From an uncultured Clostridia bacterium (GTDB lineage Bacteria > Bacillota > Clostridia > Lachnospirales > CAG-274): 64,000 bases of DNA. The translations under genes were made by a program, and so were the position numbers. The notes beneath the pieces are model-generated. The model did not search any database. It saw nothing but the letters and a program-made list of their open reading frames with translations, and had not been told where the DNA came from. This document shows positions 18,987-26,390 of this stretch, one piece after another; within the stretch, counting starts at the first letter, position 1, and each line of letters opens with the position of its first letter. The stretch spans positions 1 through 64,000 of the forward strand of contig CANRBC010000011.1 of assembly GCA_947628755.1 (NCBI GenBank). The letters are read 5' to 3'.

Positions 18987-19904
18987 ATGGAGCTGGCGTT
19001 TATAGCATTTCGGAAAATGCTCGTAATGTTTATTATACTTATAGCGGGAGTTATAGCCTATAAGACAAGGATAGTGACAAAGGAGGGCAACGCAACCCTT
19101 TCGGATTTGCTTTTGCTTATAGTAAATCCCGTAGTTATATTTATGAGCTTTCAGACGGATTTTACAGAGGAGCTTTTTATAAGGCTGTGGATATCAATAG
19201 GCTTTGCATTTATATGCCACGCCATAGCAATAGCTGTTTCCTATATTGCCATAAGCCGTAAAAACGAGAGCTTCGATATAGAAAGGGTATCCGCCATATA
19301 TTCCAACTGCGGCTTTATAGGCATACCCATAATAAACGCCCTTTTCGGACAGGAGGGAGTTTTTTATCTGGCGTCCTATATAGCCGTTTTCAACATACTT
19401 CTGTGGACACAGGGCTATATACTTATGACGGGAAAGACTGACATAAGGCATATAATAAAGGGAGTATGCTCTCCCTGCGTTATAGCGGCGGTACTGGGAA
19501 TAATATGCTTTTGCCTTAATATAAGGCTTTTTGCCCAGGCTGACGAGGCTTTTACCCATATTGCAAATATGAATACGCCTCTTGCAATGATAGTTGCAGG
19601 CGTTACAATGGCGCAGTCGGATTTGCTCAAAGCCGTAAGGAATGTAAGGCTTTATTACGTATGCTTTTTAAAGCTCATAGTAATACCCATAGCCGCGGCG
19701 TTTGTGCTTAAGCTGTTCAATGCCGACAATGTGCTTACAATGACCTCCGTTATAGAAACTGCCTGTCCCGTAGGCGCATCCTGTACTATGTTTGCTATAC
19801 GCTATAACAGAAACGCCGTGTACGCTTCGGAGCTTTACACAATTTCTACTCTTCTTTCGGCGCTGTCCCTGCCTGTCGTAATAATGGCGGCGGAATTAAT
19901 GTAA
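18987..19904 (+). CDS. AEC-family transporter
   Basis: The product has about 305 residues and some ten predicted transmembrane helices. The start is ATG 18987 (MELAFIAF), six bases after GGGGAGA; an in-frame ATG at 18972 overlaps ybaK and has no separate binding site. It belongs to the auxin efflux carrier/malate permease family (NPVVIFMSF in the first half, ETACPVGASCTMFA in the second). Substrates in bacteria are usually organic or amino acids, and I cannot say which. It is the last gene of the run that starts at 14266; no terminator follows. Confidence 0.87.
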   Translation: MELAFIAFRKMLVMFIILIAGVIAYKTRIVTKEGNATLSDLLLLIVNPVVIFMSFQTDFTEELFIRLWISIGFAFICHAIAIAVSYIAISRKNESFDIERVSAIYSNCGFIGIPIINALFGQEGVFYLASYIAVFNILLWTQGYILMTGKTDIRHIIKGVCSPCVIAAVLGIICFCLNIRLFAQADEAFTHIANMNTPLAMIVAGVTMAQSDLLKAVRNVRLYYVCFLKLIVIPIAAAFVLKLFNADNVLTMTSVIETACPVGASCTMFAIRYNRNAVYASELYTISTLLSALSLPVVIMAAELM

Positions 19905-19912
19905 ACTTATTG

Positions 19913-19941
19913 TGGACAAAAGTATTTAAAAATGATATAAT
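19913..19941 (+). promoter_or_regulatory. Promoter of the flavin oxidoreductase gene
   Basis: TGGACA 19913-19918 and TATAAT 19936-19941 are separated by 17 bases, about 55 bases before the start codon. Confidence 0.55.
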
Positions 19942-19994
19942 TATATTGAATGTAAAGAGATGGGTATTCAAAACTACTTTACGAGGGAGTTAAA

Positions 19995-21041
19995 ATGAAA
20001 GAATTAGTTATAGGCAATATAAGAGCAAAGATTCCTATAATACAAGGCGGCATGGGCGTAGGCATCAGTCTGCACTCTCTTGCGGGCGCTGTTGCGAGAG
20101 AAGGCGCTATTGGCGTTATAAGTGCTGCTCAGCCGGGTTTTCGGGAGGAGGATTTTTATACAAACACTACCGAAGCCAATATGAGAGCTCTTGCAAGAGA
20201 GATAAAGCTGGCAAAGGAAATATCAAAGGGCGGTATTATAGGCGTGAACATAATGGTGGCGGCAACCCACTATGAGGAGTATGTAAAGTGCTGTATAGAA
20301 AACGGCGCAGATATAATAATATCCGGCGCAGGTCTGCCTATGGATTTGCCAAAGCACGCGGCAGGCTCGGACATAAAGCTCGCCCCCATAGTTTCTTCCG
20401 CAAAGGCGTTTAAGGTAATACTTACACGCTGGCTAAAGAAATACGACAAGGTAGCCGATCTTGTGGTAATAGAAGGTCCGAAGGCAGGAGGTCATCTTGG
20501 CTTTAAGGCAGACGAGGTTGAAGGCATAGATAATTTTGACGACGAGATACTTAAGATACTGGAGACCAGAAACGAGTTTGAGGAAAAGACGGGCAAAAAG
20601 ATACCCGTTGTTTTCGGCGGCGGCGTATACACAAGAGAGGATATAGACCATTGTATTAACGACTTGGGTCTGGACGGTGTGCAGATGGCGACACGCTTTG
20701 TAGCCACAGAGGAATGTGATGCGGACATAGCCTTTAAGCAGGCGTATATAGATGCTAAGAAAGAGGACGTCGTTATAGTAAAAAGTCCCGTAGGTATGCC
20801 CGGCAGAGCCCTTAACAACAATTTTATCAAAAACATAGTGCCAAAGGGCTGCAAGGTAACAAGGTGCTTTAAATGTCTTTATCACTGCGACCCTGCCACA
20901 ACGCCGTACTGTATATCCGCAGCTCTTTTCAACGGAGCGAACGGAGATTTGGACAATGCGCTTATATTCTGCGGAGAAAACGTGTACAGGCTTGATAAAA
21001 TGACTACTGTAAAGGAGCTTATAGACGAGCTGACAAAATAA
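19995..21041 (+). CDS. NAD(P)H-dependent flavin oxidoreductase (nitronate monooxygenase family)
   Basis: The 348-residue FMN TIM-barrel protein starts with IPIIQGGMGVGIS, the NMO/2-nitropropane dioxygenase signature. It continues with EGPKAGGHLG and the phosphate-binding FGGGVYTREDI. A C-terminal cysteine cluster (CFKCLYHCDPATTPYC) is typical of clostridial members and could bind metal. The family also includes FabK, but that cysteine-rich tail and the gene context do not suggest fatty-acid synthesis. CGAGGGAG precedes the ATG, and a structured terminator follows. Confidence 0.85.
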   Translation: MKELVIGNIRAKIPIIQGGMGVGISLHSLAGAVAREGAIGVISAAQPGFREEDFYTNTTEANMRALAREIKLAKEISKGGIIGVNIMVAATHYEEYVKCCIENGADIIISGAGLPMDLPKHAAGSDIKLAPIVSSAKAFKVILTRWLKKYDKVADLVVIEGPKAGGHLGFKADEVEGIDNFDDEILKILETRNEFEEKTGKKIPVVFGGGVYTREDIDHCINDLGLDGVQMATRFVATEECDADIAFKQAYIDAKKEDVVIVKSPVGMPGRALNNNFIKNIVPKGCKVTRCFKCLYHCDPATTPYCISAALFNGANGDLDNALIFCGENVYRLDKMTTVKELIDELTK

Positions 21042-21057
21042 ATATTCAACTTAAAGA

Positions 21058-21113
21058 GGATGACATGGGGGGAGAGTCACCTGGCATATCAGGGGATAGT
21101 GTCGTCCTTTTTT
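21058..21113 (+). terminator. Terminator with a structured loop
   Basis: GGATGACA 21058-21065 pairs with TGTCGTCC 21100-21107 (one G-T pair), followed by six T. The long loop contains a second stem, CCTG/CAGG, at 21080-21093. The large, structured loop is unusual for a simple terminator, so a regulated attenuator for the next gene is possible. Confidence 0.7.
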
Positions 21114-21132
21114 GCAGAAAGAGGTTCATATA

Positions 21133-21909
21133 ATGGATAATACCCCTATAACAGACAACAGCGTTCTTCTGGAGCTTGCGGACAAAATGAAGCGCGAGGC
21201 AACAAGGGAAAACAGGCTGTTTTTCATACAGAGGCTGCTTGGCTCATCACTTATACTGCCCGTAATGGTCAGTCCCGAGCCTGTGAACAATACAATACCG
21301 GAGGATGCGGAGGTCAGCTTCATATCCATGAAAACAGGCAGCGGCTTCAATTATCTTGTTACATTCACCTCTATGGAGGAAATGAACAAGTGGAATAAAA
21401 ATCCCAATAAGCTCTATTTCATAAGGCGATACAACAGTATAAAGAATATAATACTGGAGGATAAGGAGGGCTACGACGGCTTTGTAATTGACCCATGCGG
21501 CTGTAATATAGCCGTCAGAAAGGATTTCCTCATGGGCGTAGAGAGAGTGAACGACCCCACAATGGTAATACGTCCCGAAAGGGTGGAAACAGAGGGAAAC
21601 CTAGGACTTATGGCAGTCAAAAACCCGCCGAAGGCTCTTACGGACGCCCTTGTGAAATACATGAGGACAAGAAAATGTATAAGGTCTGCCTACATAATGC
21701 AGACTATAAGAAAGGGAGAGGACAAGGCGACACCTATTATTATAATAGACTTTATTTCCGAAGGAAAAGGACTTAAGGAGGAGTTTGACGGAATTGCGGC
21801 AGCCGCCCATACCGTTATAAAAAAAGGCGAAAGCATAGGACTTATGCCCTCCTTTGATAAAATAGCGCGAGAAAGTATAAAAGGCATAGAGCCATTTTAC
21901 AAGAAGTGA
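21133..21909 (+). CDS. SseB-like protein with both SseB domains
   Basis: The 258-residue cytosolic protein starts at ATG 21133 with AGAGG upstream. Residues 20-135 match the SseB N-terminal domain (LVTFTSMEEMNKW, then YDGFVIDPCG). Residues 160-258 match the SseB C-terminal domain (YIMQTIRKGED, IIIIDF). SseB was named for enhanced serine sensitivity in E. coli; its mechanism is not known. A shorter paralogue follows nine bases later, so the two form an operon. Confidence 0.8.
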   Translation: MDNTPITDNSVLLELADKMKREATRENRLFFIQRLLGSSLILPVMVSPEPVNNTIPEDAEVSFISMKTGSGFNYLVTFTSMEEMNKWNKNPNKLYFIRRYNSIKNIILEDKEGYDGFVIDPCGCNIAVRKDFLMGVERVNDPTMVIRPERVETEGNLGLMAVKNPPKALTDALVKYMRTRKCIRSAYIMQTIRKGEDKATPIIIIDFISEGKGLKEEFDGIAAAAHTVIKKGESIGLMPSFDKIARESIKGIEPFYKK

Positions 21910-21918
21910 GGAAAATAT

Positions 21919-22305
21919 ATGAGCAAGAGATTTACCCATATAATGGAAAAGGTAAAAAATGAAAATACAAGAGAAGCCAAGACCGAGTTCATAAACGAGC
22001 TTCCAAAAGAGAGCTTCCTTGTGCCCATGATCGCCAAGACTAAAAAGAATGAAAACGGCAGAGAAATAATAAGCGAGATCTCCCATTTCTCCATTGCCTC
22101 AGAGGGTCACAGCTATCTTATGGTGTTCACCTCCGTAGACGAAATATCCAAATGGAGAGACGACGTTCAGTTTTTGGAGCTGGATTTTCCTGCTATAATG
22201 AGCCTTGTGGAAAAGGAGGGCGTAGGCTATACCGGTATCGTAATAGACCACAGCGGTACCAATATGGCAATAGGCAGAAATATACTTGAAAAATTGAAAA
22301 AATAA
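21919..22305 (+). CDS. Short SseB-like paralogue (N-terminal domain only)
   Basis: The 128-residue product matches only the N-terminal half of the preceding protein (YLMVFTSVDEISKW against YLVTFTSMEEMNKW, and YTGIVIDHSG against YDGFVIDPCG). The C-terminal SseB domain is absent, and the gene ends with a normal stop, so it is probably a genuine single-domain paralogue. GTGAGG precedes its ATG. The L10 operon promoter begins two bases after its stop. Confidence 0.8.
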   Translation: MSKRFTHIMEKVKNENTREAKTEFINELPKESFLVPMIAKTKKNENGREIISEISHFSIASEGHSYLMVFTSVDEISKWRDDVQFLELDFPAIMSLVEKEGVGYTGIVIDHSGTNMAIGRNILEKLKK

Positions 22306-22307
22306 TA

Positions 22308-22336
22308 TTGACAAACTTAACATGATGTGTTATTAT
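22308..22336 (+). promoter_or_regulatory. Promoter of the rplJ-rplL operon
   Basis: TTGACA 22308-22313 and TATTAT 22331-22336 are separated by 17 bases. The start point would be near the beginning of the L10 leader. Confidence 0.75.
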
Positions 22337-22342
22337 ATCAAA

Positions 22343-22453
22343 AGTGCCGTAGACAGCAGGTGACCCAGTGTCTCAAAGCGTAAGCGCCAGCCGAGGATAC
22401 ATCATTTTTGATTTGTATTTACCACTCTCTGTCTGCCGACAGAGAGTTTTTTT
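22343..22453 (+). promoter_or_regulatory. L10 ribosomal-protein leader
   Basis: The sequence CCGTAGACAGCAGG near 22347, with the paired GCGTAAGCGC and CAGCCGAGG near 22389, matches the conserved L10 leader bound by L10(L12)4 for autogenous control. It ends in a hairpin (CTCTCTGTC 22425-22433 with GACAGAGAG 22438-22446) and seven T, which can act as an attenuator. Confidence 0.9.
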
Positions 22454-22488
22454 ATACGGCTCATATTAATACAGGAGGTGTAAAAGTT

Positions 22489-23016
22489 ATGGCTAATGTT
22501 GAACAGAAGCAGGTCGTTGTAAACGAGATCAAGGAAAAGCTCGAAAAGGCTACTTCCGCTGTATTGGTTGATGCCAGAGGTCTTACAGTTGCTCAGGATA
22601 CTGATTTAAGAAAGCAATTAAGAGAAGCAGGCGTAGACTATAAGGTTTACAAGAACACCATGATGCACTTTGCAGTAGAGGGTACCCAGTACGAAGGCTT
22701 AAAGGACTACTTTGAAGGTCCAAGCGCTATTGCTATCTGCTACGAAGACCCTACGTCTGCCGCAAGTATCATCAACAAGTTCAGAAAGAACGCAAAGGTT
22801 CTTGAATTCAAGGCAGGCGTTATAGAGGGAACTTGCTACGACGCAGAGGGCATGAAGGCTGTTGCCGACATTCCGTCAAGAGATGTTCTTCTTTCAAAGC
22901 TGCTTGGCAGCTTCAAGTCCCCTATGGGTTCTTTTGCAAGAGTTATTCAGGCTATTGCAGACAAGGGCGGCGAGGCTGCGCCGGCAGAGGCTGCGGAAGC
23001 TCCTGCGGAAGCATAA
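22489..23016 (+). CDS. rplJ: 50S ribosomal protein L10
   Basis: The 175-residue stalk-base protein starts at ATG 22489 behind CAGGAGGTG. MANVEQKQVVVNEIKEKLEK, VYKNTMMHFA and the C-terminal helix rich in Ala and Glu, which binds L7/L12 dimers, are as expected. It also regulates its own operon through the leader. Upstream reading-frame extension passes through the leader terminator and is not coding. Confidence 0.96.
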   Translation: MANVEQKQVVVNEIKEKLEKATSAVLVDARGLTVAQDTDLRKQLREAGVDYKVYKNTMMHFAVEGTQYEGLKDYFEGPSAIAICYEDPTSAASIINKFRKNAKVLEFKAGVIEGTCYDAEGMKAVADIPSRDVLLSKLLGSFKSPMGSFARVIQAIADKGGEAAPAEAAEAPAEA

Positions 23017-23076
23017 AATGCGCATAAACTTTAACTATTAACAATTTTTATATCATCAGAAATGGAGGATAACAAA

Positions 23077-23454
23077 ATGGCTAAATTATCTATTGAAGAA
23101 ATTATTGCTGCTGTTAAGGAACTTACTGTTCTTGAGCTTAACGATCTTGTAAAGGCTGCTGAGGAAGAATTCGGCGTATCTGCCGCTGCCGGTATGGTAG
23201 TTGCTGCAGGTCCTGCTGCAGGCGGCGAGGCTGCTGAGGAGAAGACTGAATTCGACGTAGAATTAACTGAAATCGGCTCTGAGAAGATCAAGGTTATAAA
23301 GGTAGTAAGAGAAATAACAGGTCTCGGTCTTAAGGAAGCTAAGGAATTAGTTGACAGCGCACCAAAGGTAATCAAGGAAGGCGCTTCTAAGGAAGACGCT
23401 GACAGCTGCAAGGCTAAGCTTGAGGAAGTTGGCGCTAAGGTTACATTAAAGTAA
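23077..23454 (+). CDS. rplL: 50S ribosomal protein L7/L12
   Basis: The 125-residue stalk protein starts at ATG 23077 (MAKLSIEEI) after GGAGGAT. An N-terminal dimerisation helix, an Ala/Gly-rich hinge and the C-terminal factor-binding domain ([22 protein letters not shown]) are all present. In many bacteria rpoB follows directly; here rpoB is about 18 kb away, so this is a two-gene operon. Confidence 0.97.
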   Translation: MAKLSIEEIIAAVKELTVLELNDLVKAAEEEFGVSAAAGMVVAAGPAAGGEAAEEKTEFDVELTEIGSEKIKVIKVVREITGLGLKEAKELVDSAPKVIKEGASKEDADSCKAKLEEVGAKVTLK

Positions 23455-23471
23455 TTTTTTACACCGTATTA

Positions 23472-23515
23472 AAAAAGCTGTTCCGTTGTGACAAGGTCAT
23501 AATGGAACAGCTTTT
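23472..23515 (+). terminator. Terminator after rplL
   Basis: AAAAGCTGTTCC pairs with GGAACAGCTTTT around a 19-base loop that includes AAGGTCATAAT. A diverged copy of the same hairpin occurs at 23755-23797, on the far side of the adjacent structured element. Confidence 0.75.
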
Positions 23516-23746
23516 GCGTGTCGATAAAATCGACACGCTTGAAAGAAATGCTTTTTGGCATTTCTTTCAGATAACTAAGGTAGGAACCAGCCGTGTTTTC
23601 TGTAATTTAGGCATTTATGCCTAAATTACAGAAAAGTTCCTGTCCTCGGAGGAAGTGAATTCCTCCTGCGGATTAAGGTCTGCGACGCTTTTTTGCAAAC
23701 TGTTCTTTACTTGAAATTCATATTTCCTATCAATATGTTGTTTTTC
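23516..23746 (+). ncRNA. Candidate structured RNA element, copy 1
   Basis: About 231 bases with no coding potential and a strong predicted fold. In order: hairpin GCGTGTCG/CGACACGC, hairpin GAAAGAAATGC/GCATTTCTTTC, then AGGTAGGAAC, whose arms pair with GTTCCTGTCCT around a long hairpin (TTTCTGTAATTTAGGC with its complement). Next come a hairpin GGAGGAA/TTCCTCC, a hairpin GCGGA/TCTGC and a T-run. Copy 2 lies at 49281-49512. The first two hairpins and the single-stranded CAGCCGTG are identical, while two hairpins differ but stay paired. It may be a stable RNA, a processed 3'UTR or a mobile palindromic element. I do not recognise an Rfam family. Confidence 0.6.
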
Positions 23747-23754
23747 GACAGCCT

Positions 23755-23797
23755 GAGTTGTTCTGTTGTAGCAAGGTCATAATGGAACAGCTTTTTG
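23755..23797 (+). repeat. Diverged duplicate of the rplL terminator hairpin
   Basis: It shares CAAGGTCATAATGGAACAGC and most flanking bases with 23472-23515, and also ends in a T-run. The two copies bracket the structured element at 23516-23746. This suggests that the element arrived with, or produced, a duplication of about 40 bases. Confidence 0.7.
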
Positions 23798-23838
23798 ATT
23801 GTGGGGAAATTTTTGTTTATATACGTGTCGACTCTTCA

Positions 23839-23908
23839 GTCAGTCACGTTCAAAAACAATTTACTCCAAAATTTTTGACGTGACTGACAGCTTCCCTTCT
23901 CTGAAGGG
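23839..23908. other. Two hairpins in the rplL-tfoX intergenic region
   Basis: GTCAGTCACG 23839-23848 plus TCAAAAA pairs with TTTTTGA plus CGTGACTGAC 23879-23888. CCCTTC 23894-23899 pairs with GAAGGG 23903-23908. No coding potential is visible. They lie between the structured element and a composite repeat, so the whole gap 23455-24131 is built of palindromes. Confidence 0.6.
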
Positions 23909-23930
23909 ACGCCTTAAGTATACGATTTCT

Positions 23931-24096
23931 AAAGTTGCTTATTTACTTTGAAAGACGAAACCTGAGCCGCCGCCAATACCCCAGCCTCCCCTAGCCCGTC
24001 AGGGCGTCGGAGGGGAGGGGGACCGCCGTTAGGCGGTGGAAGGGTCGTTCCAAAGCAAAGGCAATACCATATTACAATAAACAAAGCTTCAACACC
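23931..24096. repeat. Composite palindromic repeat, family copy
   Basis: Order of parts: AAAGTTGCTTATTTACTTTG, the left palindrome AGCCTCCCCTAG...GGAGGGGAGG, a small hairpin CCGCCGTTAGGCGG, the tail TGGAAGGGTCGTT, and an AT-rich end with AATAAACAAA and TTCAACACC. The copy at 52387-52580 matches along its whole length, including the 5' flank. The inside of the left palindrome differs between copies. Confidence 0.75.
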
Positions 24097-24131
24097 TCTG
24101 CGCTCCATATAACACATCTGAGGCTTAAAGG

Positions 24132-24458
24132 CTATTTGGCAGGCCTCTTTTTCGGCTTTGGCTTTGGCAGCTCTTCATACATAGCATTAAATAAGCCTGT
24201 CAGAAAATCCTTATTGTCGACCTCCTCCACCAAAAGCATTTCCTTTGCGCCATTGTAGGGCAGCTCGCGAGCAGAATCGGGCATGAGCCTGACTGCTGAT
24301 TTTGTCGGTTTTACAAGCAGTCTGTCGTCATATATACCGCCTATAATTTTACCGCGATAATAAATAATATATTCTCCCATCATAGCGCGATATGTTATTT
24401 CGTCCAATTCGGATAACTGTTCTAAAATAAATTCCAGGTATTCTTTGCTTGATGCCAT
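24132..24458 (-). CDS. TfoX N-terminal domain protein
   Basis: The 108-residue protein starts at the ATG ending at 24458 (MASSKEYLEFILEQ), with AGGAGG just upstream. The TfoX/Sxy N-terminal fold is seen in YRAMMGEYIIYYRGKIIGGIYDDRLLVK. It ends in a Pro/Lys tail. The C-terminal TfoX domain is absent. TfoX regulates competence in gamma-proteobacteria, but in Clostridia these single-domain proteins are uncharacterised. Confidence 0.85.
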   Translation of the reverse strand: MASSKEYLEFILEQLSELDEITYRAMMGEYIIYYRGKIIGGIYDDRLLVKPTKSAVRLMPDSARELPYNGAKEMLLVEEVDNKDFLTGLFNAMYEELPKPKPKKRPAK

Positions 24459-24517
24459 GACATTTCCTCCTGTTTCATTTACTGTACTTAAGTCCAACTG
24501 TTTGGCAGCATTACGTC

Positions 24518-25564
24518 TTAATCCTTTCTCAGCTTTACTACCCTTGCGGCGTTTCGTCTGTTGTCGTCGCTCATCTGGGCGTAGTGCTTCCTTGTGGTAT
24601 TTACGTCCTTGTGTCCCAGCACATCGGCAACAAGGTAAATATCCCCTGTTTCACGGTAGAGAGCAGTACCGTATGTGCTTCTCAGCTTATGGGGAGATAT
24701 TTTCTTAAGAGTGGTGACTCCCGCATATTTCTTTACAAGATTCTGCACGGCTCTTACGCCTATTCTCTTTCTCTGTGTAGAGAGGAAAAGGGCGTTTTCA
24801 TTTCCGGGCAGAGGATTCATTTCATATCTTTCGGAAAGATAGGCTTTTAGAGCCTCCTCAACCTCCTCGCCGAAGTATATTACCATTTCCTTGCCGCCCT
24901 TTCGTATTATCCTTACGCCGTTTGTGTCGAAATCTATATCGTCTATATCTATTCCTACACACTCGGATACTCTCATTCCCGTACCCAGAAGAAGCGTGAC
25001 TATTGCCAAATCTCTTTTGCCTGTAATATGGGTGTATGCCTTCTGCTTTTGTGTCAGCTTATCTCCCGTTTCTATTACATTCAGCAAATCGACAGTCTCG
25101 TTAGGCTCAAGCCTTACAATATTTTTCTCATGTATTTTAGGCGTATTTACAAGAGCCGCAGGATTGGACTTTATTTTTTCCGTCCTATAGAAGTATTTGA
25201 AAAGTCCTCTTACGGCAGCCAACTTTCTGGACTTGCCGTTTTCCCCGTTTTCCTTTTCAACTCCCTCCTCGGAAATATAGTAGCTTATATATTCCATAAA
25301 TTCGTTAAGGTCGGAAAGCTCTATTTTTTCCAAATCGGCAAGCACAAGGCTTTTTACTGTCCTGCCCTCGAACTTGGGACTTTCCTCTGTAAGATAATTG
25401 AAAAACACTCTGAGGTCGTAGGCGTAGGCAAGACGTGTCCTTGCCTGTGTAGTGTTGGCTATATCCATGAAATACTCGCGGCAGAAGGAGGGCAAATCCT
25501 TCATTACCTGTCTTAGCTTAAGTATATTCTTGTTTTTTTCCTCACTGTGATAATCCGCTTTCAT
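24518..25564 (-). CDS. Tyrosine recombinase (XerC/D-like integrase)
   Basis: The 348-residue protein has an N-terminal SAM-like core-binding domain (residues 20-135) and a C-terminal catalytic domain. The catalytic set is complete: R198 in GTGMRVSE, K222, H292 and R295 in HKLRS, H318 in LGHKD and Y328. It is therefore likely active. The start overlaps the preceding gene by 23 bases but has GGGGTGGAG in the right place. No excisionase, att-like repeat or phage gene is next to it. A chromosomal recombinase or the relic of an integrated element are both possible. Confidence 0.9.
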   Translation of the reverse strand: MKADYHSEEKNKNILKLRQVMKDLPSFCREYFMDIANTTQARTRLAYAYDLRVFFNYLTEESPKFEGRTVKSLVLADLEKIELSDLNEFMEYISYYISEEGVEKENGENGKSRKLAAVRGLFKYFYRTEKIKSNPAALVNTPKIHEKNIVRLEPNETVDLLNVIETGDKLTQKQKAYTHITGKRDLAIVTLLLGTGMRVSECVGIDIDDIDFDTNGVRIIRKGGKEMVIYFGEEVEEALKAYLSERYEMNPLPGNENALFLSTQRKRIGVRAVQNLVKKYAGVTTLKKISPHKLRSTYGTALYRETGDIYLVADVLGHKDVNTTRKHYAQMSDDNRRNAARVVKLRKD

Positions 25565-26279
25565 CTGTTCTCCACCCCTCTATATAAGAACGCTTTATGG
25601 CATTGAACGTTCTGTCTTCAAAATGGTCGTATCTCTTGCCGAGCTTTTTGACCATGTTTTTGATTTCCTCTCTTGAGGTATTGCCGTCAGCCCTGCACTT
25701 ATTTTTTACAACGGGAAGACCCTCCCGCTTTGCAAAACCCTTTACATCTCTTTCGGGAACGTATATGAGAGGACGTATAGACGCTATTTTTCTTCTGCTC
25801 AGATAGGTATAGGGGCTGAAACAGTGTATCCTGCCTTCGTAGAGCAGCGCCATAAGAAATGTTTCTATAACGTCGTCACGGTTATGCCCAAGCGCTATTT
25901 TGTTGCAGCCAAGCTCGTCCACCTTGCTGTTGAGAGCGCCCTTTCTCATTTTGGCGCAGAGGGCGCAGGGATTCTTTTCCTTACGCTCGTCAAATATTAT
26001 CTGCCCTATGTCCGTTTCCACTATTGTATAGTGTACGCCTATTTTATCGCAAAATTCCCGTACAGGCGAAAAATCCATACCCTCGAAGCCAAGGCTTACT
26101 GTTATTGCCTCCAGCTCGTATTTTTTGGGATAGAATCTTTGCATTGCTCTGAGAGCTGCAAGGAGGGTAAGACTGTCCTTGCCTCCGGAAATCCCTACGG
26201 CAACTCTGTCGCCATCCTCTATCATATTGTAATCCTGAACAGCACGTCTTACAAGACTTAATATCTGCTGCATCTTCAT
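25542..26279 (-). CDS. TtcA-like PP-loop tRNA thiolation ATPase
   Basis: The 245-residue cytosolic protein has the PP-loop SGGKDS at residues 31-36. The paired cysteines of CALCAKMR and a later cysteine in KNKCRADGN could hold an Fe-S cluster, as in TtcA, which makes 2-thiocytidine in tRNA. NKIALGHNRDDVIET is the second family landmark. AGGTGATTAT precedes the start. It is probably co-transcribed with the recombinase that overlaps its end, an unexpected pairing. Confidence 0.85.
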   Translation of the reverse strand: MKMQQILSLVRRAVQDYNMIEDGDRVAVGISGGKDSLTLLAALRAMQRFYPKKYELEAITVSLGFEGMDFSPVREFCDKIGVHYTIVETDIGQIIFDERKEKNPCALCAKMRKGALNSKVDELGCNKIALGHNRDDVIETFLMALLYEGRIHCFSPYTYLSRRKIASIRPLIYVPERDVKGFAKREGLPVVKNKCRADGNTSREEIKNMVKKLGKRYDHFEDRTFNAIKRSYIEGWRTDESGLSQ

Positions 26280-26299
26280 ATAATCACCTCATAGATATA

Positions 26300-26328
26300 A
26301 TTATAAATATTTGCAGTCAAAAAATCAA
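26300..26328 (-). promoter_or_regulatory. Promoter of the ttcA-like gene
   Basis: On the minus strand, TTGATT (26323-26328) and TATAAT (26300-26305) are separated by 17 bases. It faces away from the promoter of the acetyltransferase gene. Confidence 0.55.
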
Positions 26329-26331
26329 CTG

Positions 26332-26360
26332 TTGACTAATCCTTGAATTTGAAATATACT
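26332..26360 (+). promoter_or_regulatory. Promoter of the GNAT gene
   Basis: TTGACT 26332-26337 and TATACT 26355-26360 are separated by 17 bases, about 30 bases before the ATG. Confidence 0.6.
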
Positions 26361-26390
26361 GTATTTAATAGGCTATAAGGAGATATTTAT

